Source: Rhodococcus_G sp042879035
Lineage (GTDB): Bacteria; Actinomycetota; Actinomycetes; Mycobacteriales; Mycobacteriaceae
NCBI RefSeq assembly: GCF_042879035.1
Contig: NZ_JBIAOU010000015.1
Location: 50,300 to 114,299, forward strand
Reading direction: 5' to 3'
DNA: 64,000 nucleotides
Both the position numbers and the translations under genes were made by a program. Positions 1-8,857 of this stretch are shown here, piece by piece; position 1 is the first letter of the stretch; the number at the start of each line of letters is the position of its first letter. Under the pieces are notes generated by a model. It had not been told where the DNA came from. It saw only the letters and a list, made by a program, of their open reading frames with translations, and made no database searches.

Positions 1-1026
1 CACGTCGAAGATGCCGAGGCCGTAGCCGACGCCCGCCGGATGACCGGGTGCGGTGACCGTCTCGAGTCGCTGCTCCTGCGTCGCCGGCTCGAGCAGGGTG
101 CCGGTGGCCAGCGCCGGACCCCAGATCCGCAGGTCGTCGAGCGTCGAGATCATCGCGCCGGCGGCCCAGCCCCACGACGGGTTCCAGTCGGTCGCGGCCG
201 CTTCCTGACCGTCCGCGGTCTGGTTCGTGTAGCCCTGCGCGTGCGGCTCGGGGAACGCGTTGGTGGTGGGGAAGATCGTGTCGTCCAACTGCAGCGGCAC
301 GGCGATCTTGTCGTGCACGTAGTCCGGGAGGGTCATTCCGCTGACGTTCTCGACCACCAGGCCCAGCAGCGTGGTGTTGGTGTTCGAGTACTCGAAGCCC
401 TCGCCGGGCGGGAAGGTCGGCGGCAGCGCGAACGCGTAGCCGAGAAGCTGCTGCGGCGTGAAGGGCGCGGAGGGGTCGGCGAAGAACGCCTGCTGGAACT
501 GCTCACTGACGGTGTAGTTCGCGAGCCCGCTCTGCATCCGCGCCAGCTGCCGGATCGTGATCCGGTCGCCGTCGGGCACTCCGGGGACGTACTTCGAGAT
601 CGGGTCGTCGAGACCGACCTTGCCCTCGTCGACGAGCTGCAGCACCCCGGTGACGGTGAACGTCTTGGTGACGCTGCCGATCCGGCTGAAGAAGTCCGCC
701 TGCATCGGCGCGCCGGTCGCCTTGTCCGCAACCCCGTGGGCCTCGACGTAGTTCCCGTCGGGACCCCAGATTCCGACGATCGCACCCGGCACGGAGGCCT
801 GCGCCATCGCGGCCTCGATCGCCGAGTCGAGTCGTTCCGCGACCGCGGAGTCCATCGCGGCGGCCTCGCCCGCGGACGTGGTCCCGGTGGTCGAGGTGGT
901 CGAATCGGGGGTCGAGTCGTCGGCGCAGCCCGCCGCGACGAGGAGGCCGACGGCCGCCGCGGCGACCAGCCCCCGGTGGCGAAGTGCTCTGCATCGAACA
1001 GTTCCGGTCCCGGTCTGATTCCTCAT
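1..1026 (-). CDS. Serine hydrolase lipoprotein (beta-lactamase/penicillin-binding class C-like), 3' end beyond window
   Basis: Reading leftward from ATG at 1026, the protein starts with a signal peptide and lipobox (LVAAGC, Cys about residue 34), followed by a Thr/Ser-rich linker. A beta-lactamase-related fold follows, with SVTK (Ser118, Lys121) as the SxxK nucleophile and YSN (213-215) as the second catalytic motif. It should be an exported, lipid-anchored D-Ala-D-Ala carboxypeptidase or esterase; these families cannot be separated by motif alone. The third motif (HxG type) and the C-terminus lie outside the window. The start is supported by GGGA just upstream. It diverges from the broken benE gene. 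Confidence 0.85.
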   Translation of the reverse strand, partial: MRNQTGTGTVRCRALRHRGLVAAAAVGLLVAAGCADDSTPDSTTSTTGTTSAGEAAAMDSAVAERLDSAIEAAMAQASVPGAIVGIWGPDGNYVEAHGVADKATGAPMQADFFSRIGSVTKTFTVTGVLQLVDEGKVGLDDPISKYVPGVPDGDRITIRQLARMQSGLANYTVSEQFQQAFFADPSAPFTPQQLLGYAFALPPTFPPGEGFEYSNTNTTLLGLVVENVSGMTLPDYVHDKIAVPLQLDDTIFPTTNAFPEPHAQGYTNQTADGQEAAATDWNPSWGWAAGAMISTLDDLRIWGPALATGTLLEPATQEQRLETVTAPGHPAGVGYGLGIFDV

Positions 1027-1204
1027 CGCACGTCCCGTCGGTCGGAGTGGATTGTCGTCGAACCTCCATGAGACTGTGACAGATCACGACCCTCGGGCGC
1101 GAGTGGTCCGCCCGAACACGAAGCCGGAAGAGCCGGCAGGTGACCCGGACCGGGATCACCGTGGGTGAGGATGGCGGACGTGTCCTCACGTCCCGGCCGA
1201 TTCG

Positions 1205-2082
1205 ATGCGGCGAGGCCAACCGCTGGCGGCGGGTGTCGTGACCGCGCTCGTCGGCTTCACCAGCTCGTTCGCGGTCGTGCTCACCGGACTGACGGCGGTG
1301 GGAGCGAGCGCCGGTCAGGCGGCGTCCGGTCTGATGATCCTGTGCGTGACGCAGGCGGTCGGGATGCTGTGGCTGGCACACCGTTACCGGATGCCGATCA
1401 CCCTGGCGTGGTCGACGCCCGGCGCCGCCCTGCTCGCCGGGACCGGCACGATCACGGGAGGCTGGCCCGCCGCGGTCGGCGCGTTCGTCGTGGTCGGTGC
1501 CGCGGTGGTCCTCACCGGGCTGTGGCCACGACTGGGCCGGCTGATCGAGTCGATTCCCGTCCCGCTCGTGCAGGCGATGCTCGCCGGCGTCCTGCTGCCG
1601 CTGTGCCTCGCGCCGGTGACCGCGCTGCGCACCTCACCGGCGGCGGTCGCGCCGGTCGTGGTGGTCTGGCTTGTCCTGCAACCGTTCTCGACGCGGTGGG
1701 CGGCCCCCGCCGCGTTCGCGACGGCGGCCGTGGTGATCGGCGTCGATCTCGTTCTCGGCGACGCGTCCCTCGACACCGGCTCACCGACCCTCGTCTCGAG
1801 GTCACCGCCCCCCAGTGGCCGTGGCAGGCGATCGTCGGCATCGCCCTGCCGCTGTACATCGTCACGATGGCGTCGCAGAACCTTCCGGGCACCGCGGTGA
1901 TGGGCGCGTTCGGCTACCGGGTGCCGTGGCGGGCCGCGACGGCCGTCACCGGCGTCGGCACGATCGTCGGGGCTCCTGCCGGTGGTCACGCGATCAACCT
2001 TGCGGCGATCAGCGCCGCGCTCGCCGCGGGTCTGGGCATCCGACTGCTGGTGAACACACCCGCGATAGGGTCACCCTCGTGA
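1205..2082 (+). pseudogene. benE: Benzoate/H+ symporter (BenE family), frameshifted and truncated
   Basis: BenE proteins are about 390-400 residue membrane transporters that import benzoate. The first 190 codons from ATG 1205 match the family (ALVGFTSSFAVVL, then several hydrophobic helices). The reading frame then moves by one base near 1780-1797, and the match continues in the other frame with IALPLYIVTMASQNLPG, the family signature. After AINLAAISAALAA it stops at 2080-2082, about 100 residues short. One single-base deletion plus loss of the C-terminal helices explains this. A sequencing error could explain the frameshift but not the missing C-terminus. The stop overlaps the GTG of the thioesterase. 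Confidence 0.8.
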
Positions 2083-2525
2083 CCGCCGACGCGCCCACCC
2101 CGACCGCAGCCGACTACCCCGTCCTGTGGCCGGTGCCGACGCGGTGGGCGGACAACGACCACTACGGGCACGTGAACAACGTGACCTACTACTCGTACTT
2201 CGACACCGCGGTGAACGCCTTCCTGATCGCCGAATCCGGCGTCGACATCCGCGACCTGCCCGCGATCGGAGTCGTCGCGGAGACGTCGTGCAGCTACCGC
2301 AGCGAGCTGAGCTTCCCGGACAAGTTGCGCGTCGGCCTGTCCGTCGAACGCCTAGGGACCAGCTCGATCACCTACTCGCTGGCCATCTTCCGCGAGTCCG
2401 GAGAGGTTCTGCAGCTGGCAGCGACGGGCCGCTTCGTGCACGTGTACGTGGACGCGCAGTCCCGCCGTCCGGTGTCGATTCCGGACGAGATCCGCGGCGC
2501 CGTCGCCCGCCTCGTCCGACCCTGA
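2079..2525 (+). CDS. Acyl-CoA thioesterase, 4-hydroxybenzoyl-CoA thioesterase (hotdog) family
   Basis: The 148-residue product has the 4HBT hotdog signature near its N-terminus (RWADNDHYGHVNNVTY): an acidic residue followed by GHVNN on the central helix. The length is typical of single-domain hotdog thioesterases that hydrolyse acyl- or aroyl-CoA in the cytosol. The GTG start at 2079 overlaps the benE remnant stop (GTGA), so the two were probably co-transcribed. A 15-bp hairpin 34 bp downstream probably ends the unit. The substrate is not visible; proximity to benE hints at aromatic metabolism but this is inference. Confidence 0.85.
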   Translation: MTADAPTPTAADYPVLWPVPTRWADNDHYGHVNNVTYYSYFDTAVNAFLIAESGVDIRDLPAIGVVAETSCSYRSELSFPDKLRVGLSVERLGTSSITYSLAIFRESGEVLQLAATGRFVHVYVDAQSRRPVSIPDEIRGAVARLVRP

Positions 2526-2558
2526 GCCACGAGAGCCGCCGCAGGTTCGGCGGACACG

Positions 2559-2594
2559 CCGAACGCCCGCTCCGGGCACGGAGCGGGCGTTCGG
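2559..2594 (+). terminator. Perfect 15-bp hairpin after the thioesterase gene
   Basis: CCGAACGCCCGCTCC (2559-2573) pairs perfectly with GGAGCGGGCGTTCGG (2580-2594) around a 6-nt loop. There is no T-run, as is usual in high-GC actinobacteria. It lies 34 bp after the thioesterase stop, between convergent genes. Confidence 0.75.
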
Positions 2595-2878
2595 ATGCAG
2601 TTGTGCGTACGCGCGGGCACACGTTCCCGGATGCGGGACCCGCCCGCTCGGCGTGTCTCTCGATTCCCTTCGCCGACAAGGGAATCAGGAGAAATACCCT
2701 AGCGATGATCGCTTCCATGGTGACTCCTTCGGTGCTGTGTTACCGGTAGCCGTGTCGGCTGCCGAGGCAGTGTGCACCGTCGCACCCTCCACCGCCGGCG
2801 TTTCGAACACCAATTTTGCAAGAGCCGAATGGACACGAATCGGCAACGATCTTGACGGAGTTCTGCTAATTGCGCCGT
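2595..2878. other. Noncoding gap between convergent genes
   Basis: No supported gene. The open frames here have no ribosome-binding site or protein-like composition. Local composition is richer in A/T than the surroundings (for example around 2680-2720 and 2805-2875). I see no promoter that can be assigned with confidence. Confidence 0.5.
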
Positions 2879-3913
2879 TCAGCGCAGTCCCGCGTCGCGG
2901 GCCGTGGCCATCGCCCGCTCGACGATGTCGTCGATGTTCTTCAGCGACGGACCGCCGGTCTCCGCGGTGTTGCGCGGGTCCTCCAAGGTCCGGCGCAGCA
3001 CGCCTTCCGCGATGATCGCGAGCTTCCAGAGCGACAGCGCGTGCCAGAACCCGAGCGCCGCCGGATCGCGCCCGGTCTCGGTGAAATAGACCTCCGCGAG
3101 TTCGTCGCGGGTGGGGAAGCCGTCGACCGTCGACGCCACGAAGGGCCCGGCCACCTCGTCGTCGGCCTGGGCCCAGTACCCGAGCAGCGCGCCCACGTCG
3201 GCGAGCGGGTCACCGAGGGTCGACAGCTCCCAGTCCACGACGGCGATCACACTGCCGTCCTCGCGCGAGGTGATGACGTTGCTCAGGTGAAAATCGCCGT
3301 GCACCAACGTGGTTTCCCGCTGCTGCGGAATCGATCGGGTGAGCAGGGCGGTCAACTCGTCGATCGCCGGAACCTCCCGCGTCCTCGACTTCTCCCACTG
3401 CCCGGTCCATCGCTTCAGCTGACGTTCCGCGAACGGCGACCGGCTGGCCAGGTCGTCGAGGCCGGCGAGTTCGAGATCGACGCGGTGAATGCTGGCCAGC
3501 GCCTTCGGCATCGACAGCCCGGTGGCGCGGCGCAACGCGGGCGTCAGTTGCTTGGCCACGCCGATGCTGTCGACCACGATGCCGTCGACGTTGCTCATGA
3601 GCATGAGCGGCGCATCGGTGACGGACGGATCCTCGCTCAGGGCAAGCGCTTTCGGAACGGGAACCCCCGTGCCCTGCAGGGCCGAGATGATCCGGTACTC
3701 CCGGGCGACGTCGTGTGCGGACGCGAGCAGATGCCCGAGCGGCGGCCGGCGCAGCACCCAGCTCGACCCGCTGGAATCGGTGACCCGGTAGGTCAGGTTG
3801 GACTGGCCGTTTCCGATTCGCCGGAACGACAGCGGCGCCAGGGCACCGACCCCGAGATTCGCGATCCAGGCGGTCACCGCCCGCTCGTCCAGTCCCACCA
3901 CAACGTTGCTCAT
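2879..3913 (-). CDS. Phosphotransferase of the aminoglycoside phosphotransferase/ACAD10-like kinase family
   Basis: The 344-residue protein has the APH/choline-kinase signature: VHGDFHLSN (catalytic loop Asp and metal-binding Asn) followed by VVDWELSTLGDP (the DFG-like DWE). This is the standalone form common next to acyl-CoA dehydrogenases in actinobacteria, where it phosphorylates hydroxyacyl-type substrates; true antibiotic resistance is less likely. The N-terminal QSNLTYRV corresponds to the nucleotide-binding loop. It is divergent from the truncated dioxygenase, with 279 bp between the starts. Full length for the family. Confidence 0.85.
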   Translation of the reverse strand: MSNVVVGLDERAVTAWIANLGVGALAPLSFRRIGNGQSNLTYRVTDSSGSSWVLRRPPLGHLLASAHDVAREYRIISALQGTGVPVPKALALSEDPSVTDAPLMLMSNVDGIVVDSIGVAKQLTPALRRATGLSMPKALASIHRVDLELAGLDDLASRSPFAERQLKRWTGQWEKSRTREVPAIDELTALLTRSIPQQRETTLVHGDFHLSNVITSREDGSVIAVVDWELSTLGDPLADVGALLGYWAQADDEVAGPFVASTVDGFPTRDELAEVYFTETGRDPAALGFWHALSLWKLAIIAEGVLRRTLEDPRNTAETGGPSLKNIDDIVERAMATARDAGLR

Positions 3914-4192
3914 GCGATCGCTCCCTTCGAGGTGGCGCCCGCGTCCCGGTTCGGGCGAGGCGGCTTCGACGGCCGTGCACCGCCTGGTCCTGCCACGATG
4001 CTAGTGCTCGGGAGGGCCGCACAGCGAGAGATTCCCCGGCGCGGTGCGGGCACCCTTGACGCGTCCGGCTCGCCGAAGGACGGTGGACTCCGCGGCGAGC
4101 ATCTCCGGGCGGTCGAGCCGACCGCACCAGCCCTCCGGACTGCGCGCGGTACGTGCAGGCGAGACCCCGGTTCTGTGAAAGGAATTCACGCC

Positions 4193-4666
4193 ATGACCAC
4201 CACCCCCGCCACCACCGAGGTCTCCCCCGAACAACGGGCACTCGAGGACGACCTGGTCGCCAGGGTCGTCGCCTCGTTCGAGAACACGCCCGATCCCCGA
4301 CTGCGGCAGGTCGTGCAGTCGCTGACGCGGCACCGGCACGCGTTCATCCGGGACGTGCGGCTGACGGAGGCCGAGTGGAACACCGCCATCGAATTCCTCA
4401 CCGCCGTCGGCCACGTCACCGACGACAAGCGGCAGGAATTCGTGCTGCTCTCCGACGTTCTCGGTGCGTCGATGCAGACCATCGCGGTCGACAACCAGGC
4501 GTATCAGGGGGCGACCGACGCGACGGTGTTCGGCCCGTTCTTCGTCGAGGACGCCCCACGGATCGAGCTCGGCGGCGACATCGCGGGCGGTGCCACCGGC
4601 CAGCCGTGCTGGGTGGAGGGCACCGTCACCGACACCGACGGCAATCCCGTCGCCGATGCCCGGATG
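4193..4666 (+). pseudogene. Hydroxyquinol/catechol 1,2-dioxygenase, N-terminal half only
   Basis: From ATG 4193 (preceded by GAAAGGAATT) the first 158 residues read as an intradiol ring-cleavage dioxygenase: the helical N-terminal dimerisation domain, the conserved stretch FVLLSDVLGASMQTI, then ATVFGPFF and the start of the beta-sandwich (VEGTVTDTDGNPV). At VADAR (about 4660) the match stops and the frame runs into the 3' end of an opposite-strand gene. The Tyr/His iron ligands, all C-terminal in this family, are absent, so this cannot be an active enzyme. The residues resemble hydroxyquinol rather than catechol dioxygenases. It marks a deletion junction. Confidence 0.85.
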
Positions 4667-5074
4667 TCAGGACGCGCTGCCGCCCGTGATCGGCGACGCG
4701 ACGGCGTCGAACTCGAGGCTCGCCTCCGCCGGATCGCCACCGGGCGGGTCGTAGGTGAACGCCACGGAATAGTGCCCGGGTTCGTCGATCGGCGTGACCA
4801 CCGTGGCGACGCCGAGGGTGAGCGGCATCGTCACGACACGACTGTCACCGTCCGGTTCGGTGACGGTCGCTTCGACGGGCGTCGTCGCGTCCGCGCCGAC
4901 GGGTACCGGACCGACCGAGACCCCCAGCGTGACCAGGTTGTTCGCGTACACCGTCCCGATCGGGGGAACGACGGTGATCTGGTACGCCGTTGCCGCGACG
5001 GCGGGTGGCGCCGCCACGAGTGCCACGGCCCCCACCAGGGCTCCCGCTGCCGAACATCCTCGAACGAACCTCAT
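4667..5074 (-). CDS. Secreted beta-sandwich (Ig-like) protein of unknown function
   Basis: A 135-residue product starting at ATG 5074, chosen because AGGAGG lies six bases upstream; a longer in-frame start at 5125 lacks this. It has a clear signal peptide (GCSAAGALVGAVALVAAPPAVAA) and a Thr/Val-rich body of alternating beta-type segments ending in SPITGGSAS, consistent with one Ig-like domain. No catalytic motif is visible. Its 3' end abuts the broken dioxygenase at 4666/4667, so some C-terminal residues may have been lost. It is divergent from the P450 gene. Confidence 0.65.
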   Translation of the reverse strand: MRFVRGCSAAGALVGAVALVAAPPAVAATAYQITVVPPIGTVYANNLVTLGVSVGPVPVGADATTPVEATVTEPDGDSRVVTMPLTLGVATVVTPIDEPGHYSVAFTYDPPGGDPAEASLEFDAVASPITGGSAS

Positions 5075-5268
5075 GGGCAGTCCTCCTGCTCTTCTGTCGG
5101 GTGAGGTCAGGGTAGGGCGGCGCACCCCGACCGGGCGGCGCCGAAACGAAACCGATGCATCACAGATCGGGCACAGACATTCCGCGGACGGTGCGGGAGA
5201 ATCGACGTGCGACCCAGAACCGCAGTGCAGCCAGAACCGCCGTGTATCAGGGAATCGAAGTGAATCCG

Positions 5269-6669
5269 ATGACCACCACGCTCCCGCGTTCGAGCCTCCC
5301 GCACCCGCCGCACCGTCTGCCTGTCCTCGGTGACGTGCTCACCGCCGACCCGAGCCGCCCGGCGCAGCACCTCACCGAACTCGCGGCAACGCTCGGTCCG
5401 ATATTCGACACCCGGATCTTCCGCAGACACCTGACCGTGGTGTCCGGCACCGACCTGTATGCGGACCTGTGCGACGACAGGCGCTTCGGCAAACACATCG
5501 GATTCAGCATCGCGTTCGCGCGGGAGGTGGTGGGTGACGCGCTGTTCTCCGCGTACACCACCGAACCGAACTGGGTTCGCGCGCACAACATTCTGCAACC
5601 GGCGTTCTCGCTGTCGGCGATGAAGAACTATCACGACACGATGCTGCGGACGGCCCGGCAGCTGATCGCCTACTGGGATTCCGAGTCCCGGACCGGACCG
5701 GTGGACGTGCACACCGGCACCAGCAAGATGACGCTGCAGACCATCGGACTGATCGGCTTCGGCCACGACTTCCACTCGTTCGATCGAGCGGATCCGGACC
5801 CGTACGCGGCCGCCGTCATGCGCGGCTTCGCCTACATGGGGCGCAGCGCGTACCGCCTGCCCATACGCTGGCTCGACCGCGTCGTCCACCACCGCACGAT
5901 CACCCGGGTCGAGGACGACATCGCGTACACGCGACGGGTCGTCGACGACGTCATCCGCGCTCGCAAGCAGGATCCCGAGAACGCCCCCGACGACGACCTG
6001 CTCGCGTTGATGCTGACCAACCCCGACCCCGAGTCCGGCCGCCTGCTCGGCGACGCGAACGTCCGAAACCAGGTGCTCACGTTCCTCAACGCCGGACACG
6101 AGACCACCGCGGGCGCCCTGTCCTTCGCTCTGTACCAGCTGGCCACCCATCCCACCGTCGCGGACCGCGCCCGCACCGAGATCCAGGCCCTCTGGCCCGC
6201 CGGAACCGATCCCGACCCGGCGTTCTCCGACGTCCACCGGCTGCGGTACCTGCGGCGCGCGCTGGACGAGTCGCTGCGCCTGTGGCCGATCGCGCCCGCC
6301 TTCTTCCGGGAACCCCTGCGCGACACCCTGCTCGGCGGGCGTTACCACCTGCCCGCGGGACAACCGGTGCTGGCGTTGACGATGGCCGTTCACCGCGACC
6401 CGGTGTGGGGGCCCGACCCGACGGCCTTCGACCCGGACCGGTTCCTTCCGGAGAACTCCCGCACCCGCCCGCCCGGGGTGTACAAGCCGTTCGGCACCGG
6501 TCTGCGGCAGTGCATCGGACGGCAACTGGCCCTGCACGAATCGGTGCTCGCCCTCGCCCTGATCCTGCACCGGTTCGACCTCGAACCCGTGTCCGGCGAC
6601 CGGCTCGAGGTCGCCGAGGAGTTCACCCTCAAACCGGTGAACCTCCGCCTGCGACTGCACCGCCGCTGA
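5269..6669 (+). CDS. Cytochrome P450, CYP102-like heme domain without fused reductase
   Basis: The 466-residue protein carries the P450 landmarks: I-helix AGHETT (275-280), ExxR (Glu334-Arg337) and the heme loop FGTGLRQCIG with Cys415 as thiolate ligand. Segments such as EPNWVRAHNILQPAFS, LQTIGLIGFG and RLWPIAPAF follow the heme domain of the self-sufficient fatty-acid hydroxylase CYP102A. The diflavin reductase normally fused there is absent, and no ferredoxin or reductase gene adjoins. It probably hydroxylates a fatty acid or similar chain with electrons from separate partners. ATG 5269 aligns best with family N-termini; GTG 5260 is an alternative. Confidence 0.9.
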   Translation: MTTTLPRSSLPHPPHRLPVLGDVLTADPSRPAQHLTELAATLGPIFDTRIFRRHLTVVSGTDLYADLCDDRRFGKHIGFSIAFAREVVGDALFSAYTTEPNWVRAHNILQPAFSLSAMKNYHDTMLRTARQLIAYWDSESRTGPVDVHTGTSKMTLQTIGLIGFGHDFHSFDRADPDPYAAAVMRGFAYMGRSAYRLPIRWLDRVVHHRTITRVEDDIAYTRRVVDDVIRARKQDPENAPDDDLLALMLTNPDPESGRLLGDANVRNQVLTFLNAGHETTAGALSFALYQLATHPTVADRARTEIQALWPAGTDPDPAFSDVHRLRYLRRALDESLRLWPIAPAFFREPLRDTLLGGRYHLPAGQPVLALTMAVHRDPVWGPDPTAFDPDRFLPENSRTRPPGVYKPFGTGLRQCIGRQLALHESVLALALILHRFDLEPVSGDRLEVAEEFTLKPVNLRLRLHRR

Positions 6670-6701
6670 CACCCGGGTGCCTCTTGCGTCCCCGCCGTAA
6701 A

Positions 6702-6758
6702 GGGGGATCCTTGTGGAAGAGGGCACAGTGCGCCGGCCCGGTCCCACAAGGATCCCCC
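6702..6758. promoter_or_regulatory. 15-bp perfect inverted repeat between P450 and bkd operon
   Basis: GGGGGATCCTTGTGG (6702-6716) is repeated in perfect inverse orientation as CCACAAGGATCCCCC (6744-6758) around a 27-nt spacer. It begins 32 bp after the P450 stop and ends 23 bp before the GTG of the E1 alpha gene. It could be a terminator for the P450, a leader hairpin, or paired operator half-sites for the bkd operon. Confidence 0.6.
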
Positions 6759-6781
6759 GGCGCTCGCACGAGGAGGTCCCG

Positions 6782-7870
6782 GTGACCGACACACAGGTCT
6801 ACCCGGTCCAGCTCGTCCAACCGGACGGCAGGCGGGTGCACGGCGCACGATATGCGGATGTCGTTGCGGACGTCGATCCGCACACGCTCCGAGGACTGTA
6901 CGAGGACATGGTCGTGGTCCGGCGGATCGACGCCGAGGCCACGGCACTGCAGCGGCAGGGACAGCTCGGGATCTGGGCTCCGTGCGTCGGCCAGGAGGCG
7001 GCGCAGGTCGGCTCGGCGCGGGCACTGCACGCCGACGACTTCGTCTTCACCAGCTACCGCGAGCACGGAGTCGCGTACTGCCGCGGCGTCGACCCCGCGC
7101 AGTGGCCCCGGCTGTGGCGCGGGGTCGCGCTGTCGTGCTGGGATCCGGACGAACTGGCGCTGACCAACCCCGCGATCGTCGTCGGTGCACAGGGACTGCA
7201 CGCCACCGGCTACGCGCTCGGCGCGCATCTCGACGGCGCGGAGATCGCCACCGTCGCGTACTTCGGGGACGGCGCGACCAGTCAGGGCGATCTCGCGGAG
7301 GCACTGGGCTTCGCGTCCAGCTGGGGTGCCGGGGTGGTGTTCTTCTGCCAGAACAACCACTGGGCGATCAGCGAGCCGGTCCAGCTGCAGAGCCCGACAC
7401 CGCTGGCGCGGAAGGCATCCGGGTACGGAATAGCATCGCTCCAGGTCGACGGGAACGACGTGCTCGCGGTCCTCGCCGTCACCCGGATCGCGGCCCGGCG
7501 GGCGCGCGAGGGCGGCGGCCCCAGTTTCGTCGAGGCGCTGACGTACCGGATGGGTCCGCACACCACATCGGACGACCCGACCCGCTACCGCACCGGCGCC
7601 GACCTGCAGCCCTGGCAGGCCCGGGACCCGATCGACCGGCTCCGGCGCCTGCTCGAACGCGAGGACGCGTGGGACGACCGGTTCCCGGCCGCGGTGCAGG
7701 AGAAGGCGGAGGACGCCGCCGCCGCGTTCCGGGCGGGCACCCTCGCCCTGCCGGATCCGCCGCCGCTGACCGTCTTCGAACACGTGTACAGCGGCTCCCA
7801 CCCCCTCATCGACGAGGAGCGTCAGCGCTACGCCGACTACCTGCGCTCGTTCGAGGAGGCGCGGTCATGA
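6782..7870 (+). CDS. bkdA: Branched-chain 2-oxoacid dehydrogenase E1 component, alpha subunit
   Basis: The 362-residue thiamine-diphosphate enzyme subunit decarboxylates branched-chain 2-oxoacids (from Val, Leu, Ile) or pyruvate-like acids as part of the E1 alpha2beta2 heterotetramer. The ThDP motif is visible as YFGDGATSQGD...CQNNHWAIS. RMGPHTTSDDPTRYR is the phosphorylation-loop region typical of branched-chain E1 alpha. The GTG start at 6782 follows GAGGAGGT; an upstream in-frame ATG (6713) lies inside the inverted repeat and has no such site. The stop overlaps the E1 beta start (ATGA). Branched-chain rather than pyruvate specificity is inferred from the family pattern. Confidence 0.88.
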   Translation: MTDTQVYPVQLVQPDGRRVHGARYADVVADVDPHTLRGLYEDMVVVRRIDAEATALQRQGQLGIWAPCVGQEAAQVGSARALHADDFVFTSYREHGVAYCRGVDPAQWPRLWRGVALSCWDPDELALTNPAIVVGAQGLHATGYALGAHLDGAEIATVAYFGDGATSQGDLAEALGFASSWGAGVVFFCQNNHWAISEPVQLQSPTPLARKASGYGIASLQVDGNDVLAVLAVTRIAARRAREGGGPSFVEALTYRMGPHTTSDDPTRYRTGADLQPWQARDPIDRLRRLLEREDAWDDRFPAAVQEKAEDAAAAFRAGTLALPDPPPLTVFEHVYSGSHPLIDEERQRYADYLRSFEEARS

Positions 7871-8844
7871 CCGTCATGACCCTCGCCGGCGCGATCAACG
7901 CCGGCCTGCGCCGCGCCCTCGAACGCGATCCCAAGGTGGTGCTGATGGGCGAGGACATCGGCGCCCTCGGCGGCGTCTTCCGCGTCACCGACACCCTGCA
8001 GAAGGACTTCGGCGGCGCCCGCGTCATCGACACGCCGCTCGCCGAATCCGGCATCATCGGAACGGCTTTCGGCCTCGCACTGCGCGGCTACCGCCCGGTC
8101 TGCGAGATCCAGTTCGACGGTTTCGTGTACCCCGCCTTCGACCAGATCGTCTCGCAGGTCGCGAAGATCCACTACCGCACCGAGGGCAAGGTCCGGGCGC
8201 CGATGACCATCCGGGTCCCGTTCGGCGGCGGAATCGGTGCGGTGGAACACCATTCGGAATCCCCCGAGGCCTACTTCGCGCACACCCCCGGACTGCGGGT
8301 GGTCACACCGTCGAGCCCCGCCGAGGCGTACACGATGATCCAGCAGGCGATAGCCGACGACGACCCGGTGGTGTTCTTCGAACCGAAACGGCGCTACTGG
8401 GATCGCGCAGACGTGCAACCCGACGCGCCGCCCGACCTCGACCTGTACCGCGCCCGAATCGTGCGGTCCGGCTCGGACGCCACCGTCGTCGCCTACGGGC
8501 CGATGGTCGCCACCGCACTCGCGGCCGCGGCCCAGGCGGAGACCGAGGGGCACTCACTCGAGGTGGTCGACCTGCGGTCGCTGTCGCCCGTCGACTTCGA
8601 CGCGGTCGAGGAGTCGGTCCGGCGCACCGGGCGGCTCGTCGTCGTGCACGAGGCCCCGGTGTTCGCCGGGCTCGGCGCGGAGATCGCGGCGCGCATCACC
8701 GAACGCTGCTTCTACCAACTGGAGTCGCCGGTCCTGCGCGTCGGCGGGTTCGCGACCCCGTATCCCCCTGCGAAGCTCGAGAAGCACTACCTCCCCGACC
8801 CGGATCGGATCCTCGACGCCGTCGACCGCGCGCTCGCCGCCTGA
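7867..8844 (+). CDS. bkdB: Branched-chain 2-oxoacid dehydrogenase E1 component, beta subunit
   Basis: This 325-residue transketolase-like beta subunit completes the E1 active site. Visible landmarks are GEDIG near residue 25, the conserved DTPLAESGIIGTAFGLA, EIQFDGFVYPAFDQIVSQ, and the C-terminal transketolase domain with VVHEAP and PYPPAKLEKHYLPD. It is encoded with a 4-nt ATGA overlap after E1 alpha, which implies translational coupling and 1:1 stoichiometry. E2 follows after 13 bp. Full length for the family, with no missing conserved segment. Confidence 0.9.
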   Translation: MTVMTLAGAINAGLRRALERDPKVVLMGEDIGALGGVFRVTDTLQKDFGGARVIDTPLAESGIIGTAFGLALRGYRPVCEIQFDGFVYPAFDQIVSQVAKIHYRTEGKVRAPMTIRVPFGGGIGAVEHHSESPEAYFAHTPGLRVVTPSSPAEAYTMIQQAIADDDPVVFFEPKRRYWDRADVQPDAPPDLDLYRARIVRSGSDATVVAYGPMVATALAAAAQAETEGHSLEVVDLRSLSPVDFDAVEESVRRTGRLVVVHEAPVFAGLGAEIAARITERCFYQLESPVLRVGGFATPYPPAKLEKHYLPDPDRILDAVDRALAA

Positions 8845-8857
8845 ACGGGAGCGCGCG

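Noticed and set aside
40..1071. Long plus-strand open frame
   Set aside because: Arg/Val-rich translation is the antisense of the serine hydrolase, which has a lipobox, SxxK and YSN on the other strand.
2653..3015. Possible plus-strand gene in the gap before the phosphotransferase
   Set aside because: No ribosome-binding site, and it runs into the antisense of the phosphotransferase.
2879..3913. Aminoglycoside resistance gene
   Set aside because: The Brenner-type motif is shared by the whole kinase superfamily; length and context fit the ACAD10-like group better.
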